Assembly: GCA_023271515.1 (NCBI GenBank)
Contig: JALPXQ010000028.1
Coordinates: 1-14,757 of the forward strand
Source: Dehalococcoidia bacterium
Lineage (GTDB): Bacteria > Chloroflexota > Dehalococcoidia > SZUA-161 > SpSt-899
Direction: 5' to 3'
DNA length: 14,757 bases
Shown here: piece by piece, positions 7,521-14,755 of the stretch
Layout: each line of letters begins with the position of its first letter
Position numbering within the stretch: the first letter of the stretch is position 1
Notes under the pieces: model-generated
What the model was told of the DNA's origin: nothing
Databases searched by the model: none
What the model saw: the letters and a program-made list of their open reading frames with translations, nothing else
Position numbers and translations under genes: made by a program

Positions 7521-8072
7521 CTAGTGCTGCAAGTTTGTCACCACTTCCTCGAAATACCCTTTCCACTTTTCATCGCTGAGGATGGGCTGGGCATAATCAG
7601 CATTGGGATGGCTATAACGGCAAAGGGCCATAGTCTTCAGATGGGGCGCGAAATGCTTGAGCGTAGAAAGCCCCAGTTCCGCCAACTCACATCTGATCCC
7701 GGAGAAGACAATCAGGTCATGATTGCCTTCCTTTCTCACTCCCTGCCAATCCGGGTCCTTGAGGTGATTGATGATCTCGATGATATCGTATACGCTGTCC
7801 GGCTTAATGCCCAATTCAAGCATTCTCTTCTTCACATGAGCGGTGGCGCAGGTGGGCATATTCACCAGGCGAGCTATCTCCAGGACGTACTCCAGGGATG
7901 TCTTCCCATTGTCAAAGTAATGGTCTATGGCACGGGGGCCGGCGACAAAAAGGGGTCTTTTGGCCCTCCTGATCAGGCTGGCGCATTCCCGGGGGTCTTC
8001 TATTACCCTGGCTCCCTTTAGCCCGGTTAGAACATTCACTCTCCAGAACGGCAGTTTCATAACCTCCGCCAT
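7521..8072 (-). CDS. cdhB: ACDS epsilon subunit, CdhB
   Basis: The 183-residue product is the small accessory subunit that pairs with CdhA in the archaeal acetyl-CoA decarbonylase/synthase complex (alpha2-epsilon2). Typical bacterial CODH/ACS clusters lack it. Recognisable features are the early strand and loop KRPLFVAGPRA near residues 38-46, a helix-rich middle with NMPTCATAHVKKRMLELGI, a DLIVFSGIRCELAELGLSTLKHF strand-helix unit, and MALCRYSHPNADYAQPILS before the C-terminal YFEEVV. It has the Rossmann-like fold of the family and carries no metal-binding motif. Its exact role is unsettled; a flavin or electron-transfer role has been suggested for the archaeal protein. An AAGGAGGG site precedes the ATG at 8072, only 17 bases from the cdhA stop, which fits co-expression in fixed ratio. 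Its presence is one of the strongest signs that the carbonyl module here is archaeal in type. Confidence 0.9.
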   Translation of the reverse strand: MAEVMKLPFWRVNVLTGLKGARVIEDPRECASLIRRAKRPLFVAGPRAIDHYFDNGKTSLEYVLEIARLVNMPTCATAHVKKRMLELGIKPDSVYDIIEIINHLKDPDWQGVRKEGNHDLIVFSGIRCELAELGLSTLKHFAPHLKTMALCRYSHPNADYAQPILSDEKWKGYFEEVVTNLQH

Positions 8073-8089
8073 TATTTCCCTCCTTTCTC

Positions 8090-10387
8090 TTAATGGATGA
8101 CGGCCTCAGGCCTCACTTTACTGGGATAAGTGCCGATCAGAGTCGGCAGGCTCAATGCCGGTTTCTCTTTCCATCCTACCTCTTTCAAATATGCCATGAC
8201 CTCCTTCTTGTAAACCAGGGGGATGTCTCTGGTGCTTCTCACAACGTGATGCAGGTCATCGGGAAGGGTACCCATATACCGCTTGTAAAGCGAGATATAG
8301 TGAGTCAGCTTTATCTGCCTCCCCTGAGGGGTATCATTTCTCCTCATACAGAGCTTGGGTATGGTTACCATTGCCCTTTCCTTGCTTTCTATCACATAGG
8401 CCAGATGCTCCGGAGTAGGCTCCTGGGTATCCACCAGTTGCCCCGTTCTACCATCCATCACCGTCCAGTCGTCCTCTTCCTTCCTGCTAAGGTAGAGTCG
8501 GCGGTATTTAGAGGAATGGGGGCCCAGAACTACGGGAACTCCCCAGCGATTGAATCCAGTGCCGATAGTCGCCGCCTTCTGGGAATAGGCCCCCCAGGCC
8601 ACCCCACAGGCACCTACCCGGTTGAGTATATAATCGGCGATCACCTCGTAGTTTGCCCGGCTGGGAAGGGTGGCGAAGATATTGGCCACCTTTATCGCCG
8701 CTCCGGCGATGTGAGAGTTGGCGACGCAGGAGCCGACGTTAAGGATACAGCCGGCATCGAAGTCAGGCGGATATTTCTCGTAGATCGTCTTCCCCTCCTC
8801 ATCCTTTTTCATGGCGGCTACCATGGCGGCACACCCGGAGAGACATACGATGTATTTCCTCTTGGCAAACTCCTCGGCCATCTCGGCAATATCCCCAGCG
8901 GCCGGATAGTTGGAGCAGCCAACAAAGGCAACAATTCCCGGGATGGTCCCCAGAACAATGGGGCTGCCTACCTTCCTTATCTCCACATCGTGGATGGGGC
9001 CGCGCCCCGAGCGGAGCTTGAAGGTCTCCTTGGTGGCCACAGATTGCATTATCTTCACCACAGGCAGATGACGAGGGCATTCCTGCTCACACTTCCCACA
9101 GGTAAAACACTGGTCGAAAAGGGAGCGCAATCGGTCAAAACTGCCCTCGGCAGCCTGCTGCATACCCTGCTGGATGGGGAGGAGGTTAGGGCAAGCCTGG
9201 CTGCACATGTAAGCTTTACATTTTTCACAACCCTTAGCCAGCTCCTGTGCCTCGGCCTCGTCGATGAAGCCTTTCTTTCGCCGGGGGGCAATCTTGATGG
9301 CTACCCTTGCTGCTACCTCTCCCGCCTTCTCGGGATCAAAGATAACAAACTGCTTCCCCTCCTCGACCATTTCCTGAACTATTTCGTCGGTCTCCCTCTC
9401 GGTGGCATTCTCAAGCCCGTAGCAGATCTTATCCGAGGCAGCAATCAAGGCGGCACCTGTCTTCCTGGCCTCCTCGGGGACATTGGTCAGTACGCATTGC
9501 TCATCGGTGACAATTACATCGGCGATGCCGCATCTCAAGAAGAAGAGCTGTCTGGAGAGGGGGCCGATCACCTTGGCTTTATCTGAGTACCTGGTTACAT
9601 CGTGGGCGGTGCAACAGATCCCGCAGACTTCAACCTCATCCTCAAGGTCATTAGCTCGCAGGTAGTCGATCACTGCATTTGCCGAGGCGGCGTTGTGTCC
9701 GATGCAGAGCACCATCGCCTTGGTCCTGTCTATCGATCCCCATCCGATGTCCACCAGAGGGGTATCGGCAATAGAGGTGGGGTAGCCAAAACCCACGATT
9801 TGCGCAATATCGGCAGCCTCCATAACCAGAAGGTCCAGCATCCCGGCATGGAGGTTCTTCACCTCAAAATCCAGGTTGCTTCCCTCCTGCCCGGTGTGTG
9901 TTGACGAGACCAGGTGAATAAGTCCTCGCTCCACATATTCCACCACCTTCCTCAAATCACCCAGCGTCTCCGGCTTAAGCCCCGTGACAGTTCTAGCGAT
10001 CGGCGCCTCGACATTAACCTGCATTCCCAGGTCAATCTTATAGTCCTCCCCGAGCCTCTCGATCAAATAATCGATGAGGTGTCTGGCATGGGCTCCGTGG
10101 GCGGAAAGCCCCATGCAGCAAGCGATGAGCACCATCCTCGCCTGCTGGCTGGCGATATCGATCCCGCAGGCGCCCTTCTTCCCTGCGGTAAGGTCACACT
10201 TCCCATAGGTGCAGAAGCAGCAGAGGTCGCAAAACGGGGCATAGAATGGCTTATAGGTCTTGAGCAGCCTCATGCTCCAGTTTCTCAGGTCGGGAATCTC
10301 CGGCATGGGCGTCGGGCCTATCGGCTCCCACATGTCTTCAGACCGGATAAGTTCGCTAACCTCATCTCGTTCCAGGGTTACCACCAT
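8090..10387 (-). CDS. cdhA: CO dehydrogenase, archaeal-type CdhA (ACDS alpha subunit)
   Basis: The 765-residue nickel CO dehydrogenase interconverts CO2 and CO and supplies CO to CdhC. The N-terminus carries the cysteine-rich B/D-cluster region (Cys53, 56, 57, 59, 64, 74). Candidate C-cluster ligands follow: His231 (GHNAASANAV), Cys259 (GICCTAHD), Cys298 (VTDEQCV), Cys519 (LSGCAAM), Cys554 (NVGSCV) and Cys594 (ACGVAWG), with the SQKAATIG segment at 602-609. Between Cys298 and Cys519 sits a two-cluster ferredoxin insert: Cys387/390/395/399 and Cys427/430/433/437, each set ending Cys-Pro. Bacterial CooS/AcsA (about 630-675 residues) lacks this insert, while archaeal CdhA has it. The ATG at 10387 has an AAGGAGGA site. 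It is followed closely by cdhB. Cluster assignments come from remembered alignments with Carboxydothermus and Methanosarcina enzymes and should be treated as approximate. Confidence 0.95.
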   Translation of the reverse strand: MVVTLERDEVSELIRSEDMWEPIGPTPMPEIPDLRNWSMRLLKTYKPFYAPFCDLCCFCTYGKCDLTAGKKGACGIDIASQQARMVLIACCMGLSAHGAHARHLIDYLIERLGEDYKIDLGMQVNVEAPIARTVTGLKPETLGDLRKVVEYVERGLIHLVSSTHTGQEGSNLDFEVKNLHAGMLDLLVMEAADIAQIVGFGYPTSIADTPLVDIGWGSIDRTKAMVLCIGHNAASANAVIDYLRANDLEDEVEVCGICCTAHDVTRYSDKAKVIGPLSRQLFFLRCGIADVIVTDEQCVLTNVPEEARKTGAALIAASDKICYGLENATERETDEIVQEMVEEGKQFVIFDPEKAGEVAARVAIKIAPRRKKGFIDEAEAQELAKGCEKCKAYMCSQACPNLLPIQQGMQQAAEGSFDRLRSLFDQCFTCGKCEQECPRHLPVVKIMQSVATKETFKLRSGRGPIHDVEIRKVGSPIVLGTIPGIVAFVGCSNYPAAGDIAEMAEEFAKRKYIVCLSGCAAMVAAMKKDEEGKTIYEKYPPDFDAGCILNVGSCVANSHIAGAAIKVANIFATLPSRANYEVIADYILNRVGACGVAWGAYSQKAATIGTGFNRWGVPVVLGPHSSKYRRLYLSRKEEDDWTVMDGRTGQLVDTQEPTPEHLAYVIESKERAMVTIPKLCMRRNDTPQGRQIKLTHYISLYKRYMGTLPDDLHHVVRSTRDIPLVYKKEVMAYLKEVGWKEKPALSLPTLIGTYPSKVRPEAVIH

Positions 10388-10421
10388 CGTTTTCCTCCTT
10401 CTTTTCTTCTCTCGACTCCGA

Positions 10422-10439
10422 ACTCTAGACTCTAGACTC
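10422..10439. repeat. Short 7-base tandem repeat upstream of cdhA
   Basis: The unit ACTCTAG occurs twice in full and a third time in part (ACTCTAGACTCTAGACTCG). A degenerate neighbour, CTCGACTCCGA, lies at about 10411-10421. The block sits in the 65-base gap between the acsD stop and the cdhA start, about 35 bases upstream of the cdhA ATG. The overlapping CTAGA/TCTAG words can also form short hairpins. It may be neutral slippage product or part of an untranslated leader; nothing in the sequence decides. Confidence 0.55.
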
Positions 10440-10452
10440 GGTATGCCCGCTC

Positions 10453-11352
10453 CTAACTTATCAATTCCTTCAGCGCTCTCAAGGTCTCCGGATGCCTCAG
10501 GACCAGGATATTAGCTCCCGCCAGGAGCAGGGAAAGAGCGGTAATGCCCTCCCAGGCCAGCCCCTGCTCCTTACTTGCTCTCGCTTCTTTCGTTTTCCAG
10601 CACTCCGTTCCCAGATCGGCGATGATAGGCATCTGAGTCATGGCATCCTTGGATATCACCCCTGCCTGCTTAGTGCGCTCCATTATGGTGAAAGTATACT
10701 CCATCCCGTACCCCAGCGGCGAGCTCAAGGGATCGATGACGATCCGTTCCGGGGGAGCGAACTTGCAAAGCCCTACATTCAGCTCCTTCATCAAGTTGAT
10801 GTCCAGCGGGCTCTGCGCAATCAAGCTATGCCCATGCAACAAAGCAGCTCTGCCTATCTCTTCGTGATTCTCCTTCACCAGCGGGCCCAGGAGCAAATTC
10901 AAGCCCTGGCAAACCTCCGCCACCCGTGGCAATACCTGGGCATCCTTCTTCTCATCGCCGCTCCCATAGACGATAAGTGGAACCGCGATAGCCTCCACCA
11001 CCCTCCTGGTGAGCGAAGCGGCCTCATCAGGAGAGGCGTCTTTCCCCGCCGGATCGCTGCTCACGAGTTTGAGGCAGACCAGATCCGCCCCGAAGTCAAC
11101 GCATTTCCTGCCCCACTCCACCGGATCCCTCACCGCATCGCCGAATGGTTCCAGCACCCACTCCGCCCAGCCCTCAGGCTCCGTATCCCAGACCTCCAGG
11201 GCGAATCTCGGCGGATTGGGGGAGAACCCCTCATCGAAAAAATGGAGGGGAAGAATACTCTCCCCCCCCACTTTCGACACTTTCTCTTCGTATCCAATGG
11301 TTAATTCCCTCACCTTTCCGGCGTGGGCTTCAACTGGCGCTGTCCATTCCAT
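10453..11352 (-). CDS. acsD: Corrinoid iron-sulfur protein small (delta) subunit, AcsD/CdhD
   Basis: The 299-residue TIM-barrel protein forms a heterodimer with AcsC and helps hold the cobamide between the two subunits during methyl transfer. Visible landmarks are a GGESILPLHFF strand, FSPNPPRFALEVWDTEPEGW (about 44-63), FGADLVCLKLVSSDP, VPLIVYGSGDEKKD, SPLDINLMKELN, and PLGYGMEYTFTIMERTK with MTQMPIIADLG after it. The length fits bacterial AcsD (about 310 residues) rather than archaeal CdhD (about 430), which supports a bacterial methyl branch next to archaeal-type CdhABC. The ATG at 11352 follows an AGGAGGG site. acsE lies 57 bases upstream and cdhA 65 bases downstream, so one transcript is likely. 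It is clearly diverged from the second AcsD at 442..1383, so the duplication is old or one copy was acquired. Confidence 0.93.
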   Translation of the reverse strand: MEWTAPVEAHAGKVRELTIGYEEKVSKVGGESILPLHFFDEGFSPNPPRFALEVWDTEPEGWAEWVLEPFGDAVRDPVEWGRKCVDFGADLVCLKLVSSDPAGKDASPDEAASLTRRVVEAIAVPLIVYGSGDEKKDAQVLPRVAEVCQGLNLLLGPLVKENHEEIGRAALLHGHSLIAQSPLDINLMKELNVGLCKFAPPERIVIDPLSSPLGYGMEYTFTIMERTKQAGVISKDAMTQMPIIADLGTECWKTKEARASKEQGLAWEGITALSLLLAGANILVLRHPETLRALKELIS

Positions 11353-11409
11353 CGTTCCCTCCTGGGATATTCAAACCTCAAAACGTAATTCTTTCTAACA
11401 CAGGTCTCT

Positions 11410-12288
11410 TTAGATGTCAAGCCAGGCATGGGAATAGAGTGTCTCGCCCATGAGCACCTTCACCGTCTTCACATAGTCCCTCTCCTGGTGAGACAGTGAG
11501 TCGAGATCGACCTCTTCTCCGTCCATCGTTCTATGGATGAGCTCAACAATCCCGGGCATCTCTCCTCTGTTCAGCCTTACAAGCTCTTCATCCAGGACGT
11601 CGGCAATAGCTGAGTATATGCCGCTCCTTTCCAGCATCACCATGTAGGTGCGGTTGAGAATTCCCCGAAGCTCTTCCGGCGTCCCATTGGATATGTTGGA
11701 GAGCCCGATGGTTGATTTCACCCCGGGAAGGAGGTCCTGAAGTATACTGATGAATTCCAGAGCGTCCCGCACCTCTTGCTGATTGGCGCTCACCGGCAGA
11801 AGTATCGGGTCAACCCAGATATCCTCATTGGGGATTCCTATCTCGTTGGCATAGGCCACCGTCTCCAGGATGCTCTCCACCCTCTCGTCCACGCCCGGCG
11901 GCATTCCTCTATCTGCGATCACCGAGATTACCACGTCGGCGTCATAAGACTTGGCCAGTGGAAGCATCCGCTCTTTGCTCTCACTCTTCCCGGAGGCGGA
12001 ATTAATGAGAGCCCTTTTCTTGCATACCTTGAGCCCGGCCTCCATGGCTATCGGATTCATGGTATCCAGGGAAAGCGGCAGATCGGTTACCTCCTGAACC
12101 GCATTCACCAGCCACTGCATGGTTTCCTCGGGATCTCTCCTGGCCGGTCCCAGGTTGAGATCGATATAATCCGCCCCGGCCCGGGCCTGTGCTGTGGCCA
12201 GTTCCTGAATAGCTCTGGGATTTCGCTCCTTCACCGCCCCGGAAACTGTCGCCGAGATGATGTGGATGGTCTCTCCGATGAGAATCAT
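11410..12288 (-). CDS. acsE: 5-methyltetrahydrofolate:corrinoid/iron-sulfur protein methyltransferase, AcsE
   Basis: The 292-residue pterin-binding TIM barrel transfers the methyl group from methyl-tetrahydrofolate to Co(I) of the AcsC/AcsD protein. Residues equivalent to those known in Moorella MeTr are visible: Asp75 in LSLDTMN, Asn96 in KRALINSASG, and Asn198 in IGLSNISNG, the residue that helps protonate the pterin. Other landmarks are the opening IGETIHI, DLNLGPARRDPEETMQWLV, VDPILLPVSANQ and the AIADVLDEEL helix. The protein is about 30 residues longer than Moorella's 262. The extra part lies at the C-terminus and includes an acidic helix (DGEEVDLDSLSHQERDYVKT). The start at 12288 is preceded by GGGGGA. 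It is the first gene of the main cluster, after the AT-rich spacer. Its presence argues for a bacterial host using tetrahydrofolate, since most archaea use tetrahydromethanopterin without AcsE. Confidence 0.95.
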   Translation of the reverse strand: MILIGETIHIISATVSGAVKERNPRAIQELATAQARAGADYIDLNLGPARRDPEETMQWLVNAVQEVTDLPLSLDTMNPIAMEAGLKVCKKRALINSASGKSESKERMLPLAKSYDADVVISVIADRGMPPGVDERVESILETVAYANEIGIPNEDIWVDPILLPVSANQQEVRDALEFISILQDLLPGVKSTIGLSNISNGTPEELRGILNRTYMVMLERSGIYSAIADVLDEELVRLNRGEMPGIVELIHRTMDGEEVDLDSLSHQERDYVKTVKVLMGETLYSHAWLDI

Positions 12289-12326
12289 TATTCCCCCTTA
12301 TAAGCCCTTAATATGCCCTTCGGGCA

Positions 12327-12436
12327 AAATCCTAAATCCGAATATCTAAATCCTAAACAATACCTAGATCCGAATGTTCGAAACTGTTTTGGTCATTAGG
12401 ATTTGTTTAGGATTTCGGATTTAGTGCTTAGGATTT
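12327..12436. repeat. AT-rich imperfect palindrome of AAATCC/GGATTT words upstream of acsE
   Basis: The left half carries AAATCC at 12327, 12334 and 12348. The right half carries its complement GGATTT at 12399, 12410, 12417 and 12431. Arms of about 40 bases pair imperfectly; the best match is AAATCCTAAACAA against TTTGTTTAGGATTT. The central loop of about 30 bases contains a TTCGAA palindrome. A small perfect hairpin (TGCCC TTC GGGCA, 12314-12326) follows on the acsE side. The whole lies in the 270-base spacer between lysC and acsE, the longest gap in the window, and is clearly more AT-rich than the genes around it. No open frame or transposase is present. It could be a non-autonomous mobile repeat, a terminator for lysC, or a leader structure for the acsE operon. 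No convincing -35/-10 pair was found in it. Confidence 0.7.
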
Positions 12437-12558
12437 GGATCGGATTAAAATTCCTATGCCTCAAGATCATCAAGTGGCCTCGCCCCCTTACCCCCCAATG
12501 GTCATCATAGCAATAATCCTGGCGGAAGCCAATACAGGATTCAGGCTCACCCGGACGG

Positions 12559-13776
12559 TCAGCCTGTCTCTAGCTCGAATGCCCGGTAAAGGGCTCGTGC
12601 CGCCTGAGGGACTTTTGCCCCATCGATGATGCAGGTGATCCTGATCTCCGAGGTAGTGATCAACTCGATGTTGATGCCTTCCTCGGAAAGGGTCTTGAAC
12701 ATCCTGGCGGCATAGCCAGGGGCAGTCTGCATTCCCGCCCCAACAATGCTCACCTTGCCAAGCGTCGTATCGCTGGCGCAATCCCGGGCCCCAATCGACT
12801 CGGCCACCGGCTTGATCACTCCCATGGCTTTGCTCAGGTCACTCTTTGCCACGGTGAACGTGAGGTCGGTAATCCGGTTGATACCGGCATTCTGGACGAT
12901 GGTATCCACGCTGATATTTGCCCTGGCTAATGGCTCAAAGATGGCACTGGCGATCCCCGGCCTATCGGGTACACCGATCACCGTCACCCTGGCCACATCG
13001 GAATCATGGGCAATCCCGCTTACCTTGTTGGTGATTTCCATAGGAACGCCTCCGTGAATAAGAGTGCCCGGATCATCGTTAAATGAGGACGCCACCAGGA
13101 TGGGCATCCCGTAGGCCCAACCGAGCTCCACCGCCCGGGAATGCAGCACCCTGGCCCCGACGGATGCCATCTCCAGCATCTCCTCATAGCCGATCTCTTC
13201 CAGCTTTCGCGCCTGAGGGACAAGCCGGGGATCAGTGGTGAAAACGCCTTCGACATCGGTGTATATCTCGCACCTGTCCGCGGCAAGGCTTATTGCCAGA
13301 GCCACCGCCGTAGTATCGGATCCCCCGCGTCCCAGGGTGGTTATGTCCAGCTCATCGTTGACCCCCTGGAACCCGGCAACGACCACAATTCGGCCTTTTT
13401 CAAGCTCTCGGCTGATACGCTTGGGGGAGATGCCGGTGATCCGGGCTCTGCTGTAAGTCGAGTCGGTTCGGATTCCCGCCTGGGTGCCGGTGAGGCTGAT
13501 TGCTTTTTGTCCCATCGAGCGCAGAGCCATAGTGAGCAAGGTGCAGGACACCACCTCACCGGTGGAAAGCAAGTGGTCCAGCTCCCGAGCATCAGGCTTC
13601 TCGGCGACCTGACGGGCCAGTTCGATCAGCTCATCAGTGGTCCTGCCCATGGCGGAAACCACTACCACCACTTGATTCCCTTGCTCCCTGGCACGAATCA
13701 CACGTCGAGCAACATTCTTGATCCTGTCGGCGTCAGCAACCGAGCTGCCGCCATATTTATGCACAATCAGGGACAT
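12559..13776 (-). CDS. lysC: Aspartate kinase
   Basis: The 405-residue enzyme phosphorylates aspartate, the first step towards lysine, threonine, methionine and diaminopimelate. The kinase domain opens with KYGGSS at residues 7-12 and includes STGEVVS (71-77), AGFQGV (134-139), the nucleotide-binding GRGGSDTTA (149-157) and YTDVEGVFTTDPR (172-184). Two ACT domains (about 263-330 and 340-400) provide allosteric control by end products; VIGVPDRPG and the TSEIRITCIID strand mark them. Length and layout fit the monofunctional, lysine/threonine-regulated class. The ATG at 13776 overlaps the end of the nuclease gene by ten bases and has AGAGGG upstream, so the two may be translationally coupled. 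The spacer after it separates it from the acetyl-CoA cluster; a functional link is not evident. Confidence 0.95.
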   Translation of the reverse strand: MSLIVHKYGGSSVADADRIKNVARRVIRAREQGNQVVVVVSAMGRTTDELIELARQVAEKPDARELDHLLSTGEVVSCTLLTMALRSMGQKAISLTGTQAGIRTDSTYSRARITGISPKRISRELEKGRIVVVAGFQGVNDELDITTLGRGGSDTTAVALAISLAADRCEIYTDVEGVFTTDPRLVPQARKLEEIGYEEMLEMASVGARVLHSRAVELGWAYGMPILVASSFNDDPGTLIHGGVPMEITNKVSGIAHDSDVARVTVIGVPDRPGIASAIFEPLARANISVDTIVQNAGINRITDLTFTVAKSDLSKAMGVIKPVAESIGARDCASDTTLGKVSIVGAGMQTAPGYAARMFKTLSEEGINIELITTSEIRITCIIDGAKVPQAARALYRAFELETG

Positions 13777-14702
13777 GTCACTGCCCTCTTTGCCTCCGGC
13801 TCACTCTCGCAGAGCTCCCTGTAGTTGCAGTAGGCGCAAAGCCGCCCTGCCTGCTTCGGGAAGAAGCTCTTGGGCCTGGGGATATTCTCCTCTATATTCT
13901 CACAGTACCGGTACATCTCCTCGGTCTCTTTGGCAATCTGCCCGGCGAACTCGTCCAGCTCACTCCCGCTGAAGCTGCTTTCCAGCTCTTCGTTGGGCTC
14001 GTCCAGATAAACGATGACCGCCTTCACCTCATCCGCAGCGACCTTGAAGATGTCCCTGGCATACAGAACATATCCCATCATCTGCCGCCGGTGTCTCTCT
14101 CGATCGGCCTTGCCGGTTTTCCAATCCAGTATGCATAGATTGCCTTCAGTGATGGGGAAGAGGAAATCCGCCTTACAATACGCCTTCAGCCCATTGATGC
14201 GCAGCTCCCCGTAGTCCCCTGGTTCGATGATCCAACTACTCCTACCCGGAATGGCCTCTCCGGTCAGCCATTCGTACCACCGGCTCCCGAAGAAGTTTTT
14301 CAGACAGCTTCCGACCCTGTCTTTGAGATCAGCGGCATCGATTGTCTCTCGCTGCCCGTAGTAGACCTCCAGGAAATTCTTGCCCTCTATTGCCCGATCC
14401 ACCTGGGAAGAACTATAGTTCAAGACCTTTTCGGTATCTATTGGGGAGGTTTTTCTTTTCAGCCGACGAAGCAGCGTAGCGATGGTATCGTGCACCGCAT
14501 TGCCGATTTCCAGGGATGCGCTGGTCAGCGACCTCAGAAACGCCAGATCTTGCGGCGAAACATCTTTATCATGCTTCCTGGCATAATAATCATAATAGTA
14601 CCACCTCTTGCACCGGTCGAACTTCTCATAGCGGCTGACCGACCAGCCGAGGATAGGGGTGAACGGATATTTCCTTAGCATCGCTAATATTCTATCAGAC
14701 AT
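13767..14702 (-). CDS. PD-(D/E)XK nuclease family protein, RecB/Cas4-like with probable Fe-S cluster
   Basis: The 311-residue product has the RecB-type nuclease core. His71 lies in EIGNAVHDT, Asp179 in CKADFLF, and Asp193-Trp-Lys195 in LDWKTGK; QMMGYVLYA (207-215) supplies the QxxxY motif. Cys31 at the N-terminus (RYEKFDRCKRWYY) and Cys289, Cys292 and Cys298 near the C-terminus (CAYCNYRELC) form the four-cysteine arrangement that holds a [4Fe-4S] cluster in AddB and Cas4. The protein probably cuts or trims DNA in repair or recombination, but its target is unknown. It is shorter than AddB, has no helicase motifs, and no CRISPR array or cas gene is nearby, so a stand-alone PDDEXK_1 protein is the best description. 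The start at 14702 is the first ATG after a hairpin; its ribosome binding site is poor. lysC overlaps its 3' end. Confidence 0.88.
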   Translation of the reverse strand: MSDRILAMLRKYPFTPILGWSVSRYEKFDRCKRWYYYDYYARKHDKDVSPQDLAFLRSLTSASLEIGNAVHDTIATLLRRLKRKTSPIDTEKVLNYSSSQVDRAIEGKNFLEVYYGQRETIDAADLKDRVGSCLKNFFGSRWYEWLTGEAIPGRSSWIIEPGDYGELRINGLKAYCKADFLFPITEGNLCILDWKTGKADRERHRRQMMGYVLYARDIFKVAADEVKAVIVYLDEPNEELESSFSGSELDEFAGQIAKETEEMYRYCENIEENIPRPKSFFPKQAGRLCAYCNYRELCESEPEAKRAVTCP

Positions 14703-14721
14703 CCAACCTATAAGTCAAAGC

Positions 14722-14755
14722 AACCGGCCCGGTCTCTTGCGACCGGGCGCTGGTT
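14722..14755. terminator. GC-rich hairpin just upstream of the nuclease gene, possible terminator of a neighbouring gene
   Basis: An eight-base perfect stem (GCCCGGTC at 14727-14734, GACCGGGC at 14741-14748) encloses a six-base loop. It can be extended by AACCG against TGGTT with a two-base bulge. No clear T-run follows within the window on the plus strand, and on the minus strand the tail is only GCTTTG. It lies about 20 bases upstream of the nuclease start. It may end an upstream gene outside the window or lie in the nuclease gene's leader. Confidence 0.45.

Noticed and set aside
6111..8021. A 636-codon open frame on the plus strand opposite cdhC and cdhB
   Set aside because: It is antisense to two well-conserved genes, shows no recognisable domain, includes both arms of the REP-like palindrome as coding sequence, and has no ribosome binding site that I could recognise. 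It is a shadow of codon bias on the minus strand.
8093..9586. A 497-codon open frame on the plus strand opposite cdhA
   Set aside because: The minus-strand cdhA has all its metal ligands and a complete frame. The antisense translation resembles no family and follows the same codon-phase shadow pattern.
12289..12558. A cobalamin riboswitch or T-box in the acsE leader
   Set aside because: No B12-box-like or T-box-like conserved sequence was seen. The spacer is explained by the repeated hexamer palindrome.
13767..14702. A cas4 gene signalling a CRISPR system
   Set aside because: Motifs alone fit Cas4, AddB-like and other PDDEXK_1 proteins. No repeat-spacer array or other cas gene is present, and the next gene is lysC.
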